The position numbers and the translations under genes are program-made. DNA of 64,000 bases from an uncultured Eubacteriales bacterium (GTDB lineage Bacteria; Bacillota; Clostridia; Lachnospirales; Lachnospiraceae). Positions within the stretch are counted from its first letter, which is position 1. Each line of letters begins with the position of its first letter. The notes under the pieces were generated by a model. The model did no database searches. It was not told where the DNA came from and saw only the letters and a list, made by a program, of their open reading frames with translations. The stretch spans positions 62,001-126,000 of the forward strand of contig UQCD01000002.1 in the NCBI GenBank assembly GCA_900539455.1. The letters are read 5' to 3'. Positions 52,761 to 60,398 of the stretch are shown here, in pieces.

Positions 52761-55566
52761 AGTGAAAAAGGCAATAAATCTTGTTGTTAAGCGAATTGAA
52801 AAATTCCTCAAGAAGATTTATCACAAGCTTCCTATTTCACACAATTTCAAAACAAAAGCCAAAAACTTATATTTTACAGTTTTTGGCTTTTGTTTAAAAA
52901 ATACACCTTCTTACATTGTGTGGAAGCAGACCAGAGTTAAAAAGAAGAAAAAGAAAACTATTGATTTTGAACAATTTAAAAGCTTTAAATTTGACAAAAC
53001 CATAGGTATTCATTTGCACTTGTTTTATGTGGATTTGTTAGAGGAGTTTATTTCATATTTGAATAATATTCCATATACCTTTGACTTATTTATATCTGTA
53101 ATAAATGAAGATGCTATTGAAAAAATAGAGCAGAAGGTATCAGCTATTAAAAATATAAAAAATGTTAAGATTAAAAAGGTAGAAAACAGAGGACGAGATG
53201 TAGCACCATTAGTGGTGGATTTTGCCCAAGAGCTTCAAAAATATGATTATGTCTGTCATATTCACAGTAAAAAATCCCTTTACACAGGAAGGGAACAGGT
53301 AGGCTGGAGAGGCTATCTGTTAGATGGACTTATGGGAAGTGAGGCTTTAGTTACTAATATATTTTATAGATTTGAAATTAATCCTGATGTGGGACTTATA
53401 TATCCGGAAACCTACGCAGGTATTGCGTATATAGGGCATAGCTGGCTTTGCAACAACAAAAGCAGAGATGAGCTGTTATCAAAACTTGGCATAATTGGTG
53501 TTAAAATTCCAAAATATATTGATTTTCCAATGGGAACTATGTTTTGGGCAAGAGGAGAGGCTGTAAAAAGATTTTTTAAGGCAGGCTTAAAGACTACAGA
53601 TTTTCCAGAAGAGGCAGGACAAAATGACGGTACAATAGCCCATGCCTTTGAAAGATGCTTAGGCTTTGTTACAAAATATGAAGGATATACAGTTATGACC
53701 TATGATGAGGAAACTGGAGATTTTTCTTATGGTTATGGAAGAAAAAATATGCAGCAGTATTGGAGTAAAACAAAGGAATTGCTGGAAAGTGAAGCCTTTG
53801 AGGCAGATATAGTATCCTTTGATATTTTTGACACACTCCTTATGCGAAAAATTGTAAATCCTGATGATTTGTTTGACATTATAGAGTTAAAAATAAACAA
53901 GTCCTTAGATATAAATATTCCTTACAAAAAATATAGAAAAAAGGCAGAAAAAAATCTTAGAAAAAGTAACAGTAAGCCGGATTATACTATATTTGAAATT
54001 TATGAGGAGTTTCAAGCTATTACAAGCCTGCCAAATGAGGTAATCAACCAGATTATGGATATGGAGGTTAATACAGAAAAAGCCTTTTTAGTACCTAGAG
54101 AGGAAATGAAAAAGGTTTATTATGAAATAATAAACCACCAGAAAAAAGATGTGCTTATAATTTCTGATATGTATTTTACAAAAAGTATATTGGAAACCTT
54201 ACTTAAATGTAACGGCATAGAAGCTTATAAGGAAATTTTAGTTTCTTCAGAAATGGGTTACAGAAAAGATAATGGTACTATGTGGGACTATATAGTGGAG
54301 CAATATCCAAATAAGGAAATGCTGCACATTGGCGACAATGAAGTATCAGATGCACAGCTGCCGGGAGATAGAGGCATAAAGGTAAATCACATTCTCTCAG
54401 CTAAGGATTTATTTTTATTATCCAATGTGGGACGAGTGTTTAATGTAAATAGCCTTACACCTGTTGATAGTGTGGCAATGGGTATTTTATTAAATAAATA
54501 CCTTAACAGCCCATATATTTTAAACAAAACTAAATTCCAGTGGAAAATAAACAATCCTTATGATTTAGGTTATGCCATTATTGGACCTGTTGTGTGTGAT
54601 TATTTGGTCTGGATGGTAAAGAATGTAAAGAAAACAGCCAATAAACATATACTGATGTTAGCAAGAGAAGGTTATCTTTTAAAAAACATATTTGATGTAA
54701 TGAAGGAGCATTGTGAGGGCATGGAGGATATATCTGCCCACTATGTATACACTTCAAGAAGAGCTATTCTTGTAGCATCAATAAAAAATGAAGATGATAT
54801 TAAAGAGGCTTTAAATGTATTTTATGAGGGAAAATTTTCCAAGCTTATGAAAAACAGGTTTGGTATAGACAATATACAGGGTGGGGACGAAGAAGTTGTG
54901 CTGCCGTCTGACGCTGTAAGAATATACGAAAGAGTAAAGGTATATTTAAAAGAAATATTGTCAAAGGCACAGTTTGAAAGAAACAATTATCTAAAGTATA
55001 TTAGTGAAATTGTAAAAACAGGCGAGGGTGCTTCTGTGGCTGACTTAGGATATTCCGGAAGTATTCAGTATTATCTTTCTAAATTGTTGGAAAGACCATT
55101 AGACGGATATTATTTTGCAACTGATAACAAGCGTCTGCCCCTTAAAATTGCAGGCAGTAGAATGAGTGGCAGGTATATTGAAAATGATGAAATAGCACCT
55201 GCATCAACCTCATACATCCACAGATATAGTCTTATACTGGAGGCAGTATTAACCTCGATGGATAATCAGCTTTGCTATATTGACGAAAATATTAAGCCAG
55301 TATTTTTACAGGTTGAAAAAAATAGTATAGATAAAAACATTATAAAGGAAATTCATACAGGAGCTGCAGAGTATGCCAAAGAGCTGTTTAGCTTAATAGG
55401 AGATGTAATTTTGTATGCAAATAATGACAAGGCAGTTTATGAGGAGCTAATAAGAATGGTTGTAGAGGAAAATCTGCTGACAGAGGATATGAAAAAAATG
55501 TTTATCCTTGAGGATGATTTTTGTGCAAATGAAAAAATTGATATTTTTAAAAGATATGAAAAGTAA
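52750..55566 (+). CDS. RgpF-like / HAD-like fusion protein
   Basis: 938 residues. Residues ~75-350 form an RgpF (rhamnan synthesis) domain with GIHLHLFYVDLL, CHIHSKKSLY and PMGTMFWARGEA. From ~355 there is a HAD-type fold: SFDIFDTLLMRK is motif I (DxFDT), IISDMYFTK motif II-like, and HIGDNEVSDAQ the later acidic motif. The C-terminal ~330 residues are helical and unknown to me. Starting inside rmlC and sharing its transcript suggests a rhamnose-polymer role. The start at 52750 has a TGGAG just before it. Whether the HAD part is a phosphatase acting on a polymer is not known. Confidence 0.72.
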   Translation: MKNKVKKAINLVVKRIEKFLKKIYHKLPISHNFKTKAKNLYFTVFGFCLKNTPSYIVWKQTRVKKKKKKTIDFEQFKSFKFDKTIGIHLHLFYVDLLEEFISYLNNIPYTFDLFISVINEDAIEKIEQKVSAIKNIKNVKIKKVENRGRDVAPLVVDFAQELQKYDYVCHIHSKKSLYTGREQVGWRGYLLDGLMGSEALVTNIFYRFEINPDVGLIYPETYAGIAYIGHSWLCNNKSRDELLSKLGIIGVKIPKYIDFPMGTMFWARGEAVKRFFKAGLKTTDFPEEAGQNDGTIAHAFERCLGFVTKYEGYTVMTYDEETGDFSYGYGRKNMQQYWSKTKELLESEAFEADIVSFDIFDTLLMRKIVNPDDLFDIIELKINKSLDINIPYKKYRKKAEKNLRKSNSKPDYTIFEIYEEFQAITSLPNEVINQIMDMEVNTEKAFLVPREEMKKVYYEIINHQKKDVLIISDMYFTKSILETLLKCNGIEAYKEILVSSEMGYRKDNGTMWDYIVEQYPNKEMLHIGDNEVSDAQLPGDRGIKVNHILSAKDLFLLSNVGRVFNVNSLTPVDSVAMGILLNKYLNSPYILNKTKFQWKINNPYDLGYAIIGPVVCDYLVWMVKNVKKTANKHILMLAREGYLLKNIFDVMKEHCEGMEDISAHYVYTSRRAILVASIKNEDDIKEALNVFYEGKFSKLMKNRFGIDNIQGGDEEVVLPSDAVRIYERVKVYLKEILSKAQFERNNYLKYISEIVKTGEGASVADLGYSGSIQYYLSKLLERPLDGYYFATDNKRLPLKIAGSRMSGRYIENDEIAPASTSYIHRYSLILEAVLTSMDNQLCYIDENIKPVFLQVEKNSIDKNIIKEIHTGAAEYAKELFSLIGDVILYANNDKAVYEELIRMVVEENLLTEDMKKMFILEDDFCANEKIDIFKRYEK

Positions 55567-55583
55567 AAAGAAAGGATTATCTA

Positions 55584-57269
55584 ATGAAAAAGGCAAAAAG
55601 AATAATGTCTGCTGTTGTAGGAATAGTAGTATTTTTAGTTTCATTAGTATTCATCAATGATGAAGATGCTTATGCAGCAAATAGCAGCTATTATTATGGT
55701 GGCGTAGATTATGAGGCTGTATTTGATTACAATTATTACTACAATATGTATCCTGACTTACAAAGTGCCATTGGAAATAATAAAACAAAGCTGTTTGAGC
55801 ATTTTGTAAAGTATGGTATGAACGAAGGCAGAGTAGGCAGACAATGCTTTAATCCTAAATACTATAAGGCAAGATACGGAGATTTACAAAAAGCTTATGG
55901 TGATGATTATGTAAAGTATTACCAGCATTATATTAAATATGGAAAAAATGAGGGACGAATGGGTGCAAATTCTGCTGTTTATTACAGTACAGATTATTCC
56001 AGCATATATAATGCAGATTACTATTATTCCAATAATAAGGATTTGCAAAAAGCCTATGGCTATGATACTGAAAAATTGTTAGTCCATTTTGTAAAATATG
56101 GAATGAAGGAGGGCAGACAGGGAAAGTCAACCTTTGATGCTAAGTATTACAAGTTCAAATATAGTGATTTACAAAGGGCATATGGAAATAATATGAAGTC
56201 CTATTATATGCACTATATGAAATATGGAAAAAATGAAAACAGAAAAGGCCGTTCTAATGATTTTTATGATGGAGTGGACTATTCCGGAGTATATAATTTT
56301 GATTATTATTACAACAATAATGTAGATTTACAAAGAGCCTATGGTTATGACTGGGAAAAATTAATACAGCATTTTATAAAATACGGTATGACAGAAGGCC
56401 GTCAGGGAAGTCTTGAATTTAATTATACCTACTACAAAAACAAATATAAGGATTTGCAAAAGGCATATGGGGATGATAAGAAGTCATATTACAATCACTA
56501 TATGAAATATGGCAAAAAAGAGGGCAGACAGGGAAATGTAGAAACCAACTACAATGGATGGAATGTTGTAGGCGGAAATAAGGTATATTACCAGAATGGT
56601 CAATTCCTAAAGGGCTGGCAGACCATTAAAGGCAGAAAATATTATTTTAGTGATACTGGTGCATTAAAATCAAAAACAGGAATAGATGTATCCCAGTATC
56701 AGGGCAAAATAGATTGGGAACAGGTAAAAAAGGATGGTGTAGAGTTCGCCATTATTAGATTAGGATACGGAATGGATTTAGAAAAGCAGGATGATGCCTA
56801 TGCTATATATAATATGACAGAATGTGAAAGACTTAATATACCATATGGAGTGTATATGTTCTCCTATGCTACTGAGGTTGGTGGCACAAAGGGAGTAGTA
56901 AGTGAAATTGCACATACCTTAAGATTATTACAAGGCAGAAATCCTTCGGTTGGTGTGTATATTGATGTGGAGCAGGACAGCTACAAAAATGCAAATCCAG
57001 TTCCTTCAGGAGCTACAGTAAGCAGTATTTGTCTGAAGTTTAACAAACAGCTTACAGCAGCCGGATATAAAACAGGAACATATACCAACACTTATTTTTA
57101 TGATACAATGGTAACTAATGATGAGCTTGATAATTACATAAAATGGGTGGCTGAATATAATGACAGCTGTACATACAGGAAACCATATTTAATGTGGCAG
57201 TATTCAAGTAAGGGCAGCGTTGCAGGAATTGTTGGAAATGTAGATATGAATGTAATGCTGTTAAATTAG
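55584..57269 (+). CDS. Secreted GH25 lysozyme-type hydrolase with wall-binding repeats
   Basis: 561 residues. A signal peptide (1 to about 31, with AYA before the likely cut) targets export. Residues 41-317 hold six Tyr-rich repeats in three A-B pairs, each with DLQ-x-AYG and a KYG-x-x-EGR-x-G ending. Residues ~323-362 look like a choline-binding-type wall repeat (GWQTIKGRKYYF). The GH25 domain is 366-561: GIDVSQYQG with Asp368 and VYIDVEQD with Asp461 and Glu463. It should cut the glycan strands of peptidoglycan. AAAGGA precedes ATG. It follows the polymer-building gene by 17 bases, suggesting it remodels the same surface. Confidence 0.88.
   Translation: MKKAKRIMSAVVGIVVFLVSLVFINDEDAYAANSSYYYGGVDYEAVFDYNYYYNMYPDLQSAIGNNKTKLFEHFVKYGMNEGRVGRQCFNPKYYKARYGDLQKAYGDDYVKYYQHYIKYGKNEGRMGANSAVYYSTDYSSIYNADYYYSNNKDLQKAYGYDTEKLLVHFVKYGMKEGRQGKSTFDAKYYKFKYSDLQRAYGNNMKSYYMHYMKYGKNENRKGRSNDFYDGVDYSGVYNFDYYYNNNVDLQRAYGYDWEKLIQHFIKYGMTEGRQGSLEFNYTYYKNKYKDLQKAYGDDKKSYYNHYMKYGKKEGRQGNVETNYNGWNVVGGNKVYYQNGQFLKGWQTIKGRKYYFSDTGALKSKTGIDVSQYQGKIDWEQVKKDGVEFAIIRLGYGMDLEKQDDAYAIYNMTECERLNIPYGVYMFSYATEVGGTKGVVSEIAHTLRLLQGRNPSVGVYIDVEQDSYKNANPVPSGATVSSICLKFNKQLTAAGYKTGTYTNTYFYDTMVTNDELDNYIKWVAEYNDSCTYRKPYLMWQYSSKGSVAGIVGNVDMNVMLLN
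55704..56534 (+). repeat. Three copies of a two-part protein repeat
   Basis: Within the GH25 gene, units at residues 41-85/86-127, 135-180/181-222 and 231-275/276-317 repeat. The A parts share YYY-x-x-DLQ and KYGM-x-EGR; the B parts share KYxDLQ-x-AYG and HY-x-KYGK. A similar motif lies at about 630-702 of the RgpF-TagF chimera. Confidence 0.85.
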
Positions 57270-57320
57270 ATTATAACTTAAACTAGTATATAACTAAACT
57301 TTCAAATAATCCTTTAATTA

Positions 57321-57356
57321 AAAATGGCTCGTAGGCTTTGGCTTACGGGTCATTTT
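57321..57356 (+). terminator. Terminator after the GH25 gene
   Basis: AAAATGGCTCGTAGGC (57321-57336) pairs with GCTTACGGGTCATTTT (57341-57356) with a few wobble or mismatched positions and a four-base loop TTTG. The right arm ends in a short T-run. Confidence 0.7.
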
Positions 57357-57433
57357 ACTGTGGCTGGTTTATTTTTGGTAATAGGTTTTGAGTAATAGAA
57401 AACTTTTTTGTGGTTAGAATATGGAAAATATAG

Positions 57434-57439
57434 TATAAT
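57434..57439 (+). promoter_or_regulatory. -10 element of the phosphohexomutase transcript
   Basis: TATAAT at 57434-57439 stands 31 bases before the start codon. No good -35 was found at 16-18 bases (TTGTGG at 57408 would need a 20-base spacer), so only the -10 is claimed. Confidence 0.45.
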
Positions 57440-57469
57440 GGTCTGGAAAAGGCTTTACGGAGGTATATT

Positions 57470-59191
57470 ATGTCATACAAAGATAATTACAATTATTGGA
57501 TAAATAGTCCTATTTTTGACGAAGCAACAAAAAGTGAGCTTTTAGCCTTAAATGATGAAAAAGAAATAGAAGATAGATTTTATAAAGACTTGGAATTTGG
57601 TACAGGTGGACTTAGAGGAATTATTGGAGCCGGAACTAATCGTATGAACATTTATACAGTTGGCAAAGCGACACAGGGACTTGCAAATTACATTATAAAG
57701 GAAAACCATGCTCATATGGGAGTGGCTATTGCATACGATTCAAGAAGAATGTCCAGAGAGTTTGCTGATTTGGCAGCAGAAGTTCTTAATGGAAATGGCA
57801 TAAAGGCATATGTATTTGAAAGCCTCAGACCAACTCCGGAGCTTTCCTTTTCAGTAAGATACCTTAAATGTACAGCAGGCATAGTAATTACAGCCAGCCA
57901 TAACCCGGCAGAATATAACGGCTATAAGGTATACTGGCAGGATGGAGCCCAGGTTACCTTCCCTAGAGATAATGAAATAATTACAGAGGTAAATAATATA
58001 AAGGACTTTGGCGAAATCAAAAAAATGGATAATGTTGAAGGCAGAAAGCAGGGACTTTACAATGTAATCGGTAAAGAAATTGATGAAAAATATATGGAAG
58101 AGCTTATGAAGCAAAGTATTCATCAGGAAATTATCAGAGAAATGGCTGATGATATAAGGATTGTGTACACTCCACTTCACGGTACTGGCAATATTCCGGT
58201 TAGACGAGTTCTTGAAAGACTTGGCTTTAAGCAGGTATATGTCGTAGAGGAACAGGCTGTTCCGGACGGAAACTTCCCAACAGTTTCATATCCAAACCCA
58301 GAAGATCCGAAGGCATTTGAAATGGCACTGGAATTAGCAAATAAAGTAAAGGCTGATATAGTTTTAGCTACTGATCCCGATGCAGACCGATTAGGTGTAT
58401 ATGCTCTTGATACTAAAACAGGAGAATATAAAAGTTTTACAGGTAATATGTCCGGTATGCTTATTGGAGAATATATACTTAGTGAAAAGAAAAAGCTTGG
58501 TACATTGCCTGAAAATGGTGCGTTAATAAAGACTATAGTTACTACAAATATGGCTGATGTTATTGCAAAGGCATTTAATGTAAAACTTATAGAGGTACTT
58601 ACAGGCTTTAAGTATATTGGCGAGCAAATAAAGCTTTTTGAAGAAAATAATACCTATGAATATATATTTGGACTTGAGGAAAGCTATGGCTGTTTAGCCG
58701 GAACCTACGCAAGAGATAAGGATGCCTGTGTGGCAGTAATGCTGCTTTGCGAGGTAGCTGCCTGGTGCAAGAAAAACAATATGACCTTAGTAGACAATAT
58801 GAATAGAATTTATGAGAAATATGGCTATTTCAAGGAAGGCTTACATTCAATTACACTTAAGGGAATTGACGGTGCTGAAAAAATAAAGGCTATAATGGAT
58901 AAGCTAAAAGGTAATGCACCTAAGACTATAGGCGGCTTTAAGGTTTTGGCAGTTAGAGATTATAATAATAGTGTTCGTAAGGACCTTATTACAGGAGAAA
59001 AGTCAAAGCTTGACCTTTTAAAATCAAATGTTGTTTACTTTGAACTGGATAATGACGCCTGGTGCTGTGCCAGACCTTCAGGAACAGAGCCAAAGATTAA
59101 GTTTTACTTTGGCGTTAAGGGAAAAAGCCAAAAGGAAGCAGATGAGCTTTTAGAAAAGGTTAAGACAGACTTGTTAGGAGAAATTCAGTAA
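57470..59191 (+). CDS. Phosphoglucomutase/phosphomannomutase
   Basis: 573 residues of the long PgcA-type alpha-D-phosphohexomutase. FGTGGLRG (43-50), the phosphoserine loop TASHNP with Ser143, metal loop ATDPDADRLG and the C-terminal ARPSGTEPKIKFYF are present. It interconverts hexose-6- and hexose-1-phosphates and so supplies glucose-1-P to RmlA/GalE-type pathways and mannose-1-P to ManC. Its stop overlaps the manC start in TAATG. Confidence 0.92.
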   Translation: MSYKDNYNYWINSPIFDEATKSELLALNDEKEIEDRFYKDLEFGTGGLRGIIGAGTNRMNIYTVGKATQGLANYIIKENHAHMGVAIAYDSRRMSREFADLAAEVLNGNGIKAYVFESLRPTPELSFSVRYLKCTAGIVITASHNPAEYNGYKVYWQDGAQVTFPRDNEIITEVNNIKDFGEIKKMDNVEGRKQGLYNVIGKEIDEKYMEELMKQSIHQEIIREMADDIRIVYTPLHGTGNIPVRRVLERLGFKQVYVVEEQAVPDGNFPTVSYPNPEDPKAFEMALELANKVKADIVLATDPDADRLGVYALDTKTGEYKSFTGNMSGMLIGEYILSEKKKLGTLPENGALIKTIVTTNMADVIAKAFNVKLIEVLTGFKYIGEQIKLFEENNTYEYIFGLEESYGCLAGTYARDKDACVAVMLLCEVAAWCKKNNMTLVDNMNRIYEKYGYFKEGLHSITLKGIDGAEKIKAIMDKLKGNAPKTIGGFKVLAVRDYNNSVRKDLITGEKSKLDLLKSNVVYFELDNDAWCCARPSGTEPKIKFYFGVKGKSQKEADELLEKVKTDLLGEIQ

Positions 59192-60255
59192 TGAAGGTAT
59201 ATGGAATAATAATGGCAGGTGGCGGAGGAACAAGATTTTGGCCTCTTAGCCGAATTGCCAGACCAAAGCAGTTAATAAATCTTACAGGCAAGGACTTAAT
59301 GATTAATGAAACCATAGACAGAATATCCAGTGTTATTCCTAAAAAGGATATTTTTGTAGTAACTAATGGTGTTCAATATAATGAAATGGTTAAGGCAACT
59401 GAAAACAGAATACAAAAGGCTCATATTTTAAGTGAGCCGGTAGGAAGAAATACCTCAGCCTGTATTGGCTATGCAGCTATGAAGCTGGTAAAGGAATATG
59501 GTGACGGTATTATGTGCATATTCCCGGCAGACCATTATATAAAGGACGAGCTTGGATTTTCAAAGGTTTTACAGGAGGCAATAGAGGCTGCAGAGGAAAA
59601 GGACTGCCTTGTGACTATAGGCATAAAGCCTACATTTCCGTCTACAGGCTATGGCTATATAAAATATGAGCCAGCAGCGACTATCTCCAAAAAGGTTATA
59701 GAGTTTAAGGAAAAGCCACAGTTAGACATTGCTAAAAGGTATGTGGAAAGTGGCGAGTATGTATGGAATAGTGGAATGTTTATCTGGAAGGCGTCAACTA
59801 TCCTGCAAAAGTTTAAGGAGCTGTTGCCGGATATTTATAGCTACTTGGAAAAAATTGGTGAAGCCATTTTAGAAAATAAGGAAAAAGAAGTAGTTAATCA
59901 AATCTACAAGGATATACCTTCTATTTCTATTGACTATGGCATTATGGAAAAATCTGCAGATGTAGAGGTCTTATTAGGAGATATAGGCTGGAATGATGTA
60001 GGCAGCTTTGATAGTCTTGAGGCTGTTTGTGAAACTGATAGTCAGGGTAATATTGACAGAGGTAATAATATATTGATAAATACAACTAACAGTGTTATAT
60101 GTGGCAAGGACAGGTTAATTGCAACTATAGGTCTGGATAATGTTGTGGTAGTAGATACTGAGGACGCACTTTTGGTATGCAAAAAAGAAGATACCCAGAG
60201 AGTTAAGGAAATAGTAGATATTTTAAAAGATAAAAATTTAGACAGGTATATATAA
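59191..60255 (+). CDS. manC: Mannose-1-phosphate guanylyltransferase
   Basis: 354 residues that make GDP-mannose from mannose-1-P and GTP. All motifs are standard: GGGGTRFWPLSR, EPVGRNTSACIG, FPADHYI, EFKEKP. It is the short form without the C-terminal cupin isomerase. It is coupled to the mutase through a TAATG junction. Confidence 0.92.
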   Translation: MKVYGIIMAGGGGTRFWPLSRIARPKQLINLTGKDLMINETIDRISSVIPKKDIFVVTNGVQYNEMVKATENRIQKAHILSEPVGRNTSACIGYAAMKLVKEYGDGIMCIFPADHYIKDELGFSKVLQEAIEAAEEKDCLVTIGIKPTFPSTGYGYIKYEPAATISKKVIEFKEKPQLDIAKRYVESGEYVWNSGMFIWKASTILQKFKELLPDIYSYLEKIGEAILENKEKEVVNQIYKDIPSISIDYGIMEKSADVEVLLGDIGWNDVGSFDSLEAVCETDSQGNIDRGNNILINTTNSVICGKDRLIATIGLDNVVVVDTEDALLVCKKEDTQRVKEIVDILKDKNLDRYI

Positions 60256-60270
60256 ATATAGTTATATAGA

Positions 60271-60326
60271 AACAGGTATAAATATATTTATATATAAAAA
60301 CAGAAGTAAATATATTTATATATTAA
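60271..60326. repeat. Tandem 28-bp repeat in the manC/manC-manA gap
   Basis: 60271-60298 and 60299-60326 match at 24 of 28 positions. Both contain TAAATATATTTA, a perfect 12-bp palindrome. Placed before the fusion gene, it could be a regulatory site or a neutral AT-rich duplication. Confidence 0.55.
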
Positions 60327-60330
60327 TTGA

Positions 60331-60360
60331 TTGATGCAGATTTAATGATTAATATATATT
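60331..60360 (+). promoter_or_regulatory. Possible promoter of the ManC-like/ManA fusion gene
   Basis: TTGATG (60331-60336) and TATATT (60355-60360) with an 18-base spacer, in very AT-rich sequence where chance matches are common. Confidence 0.35.
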
Positions 60361-60398
60361 TTGCAATATAGACAGGCTTATATTTTTAGGAGAAATTT

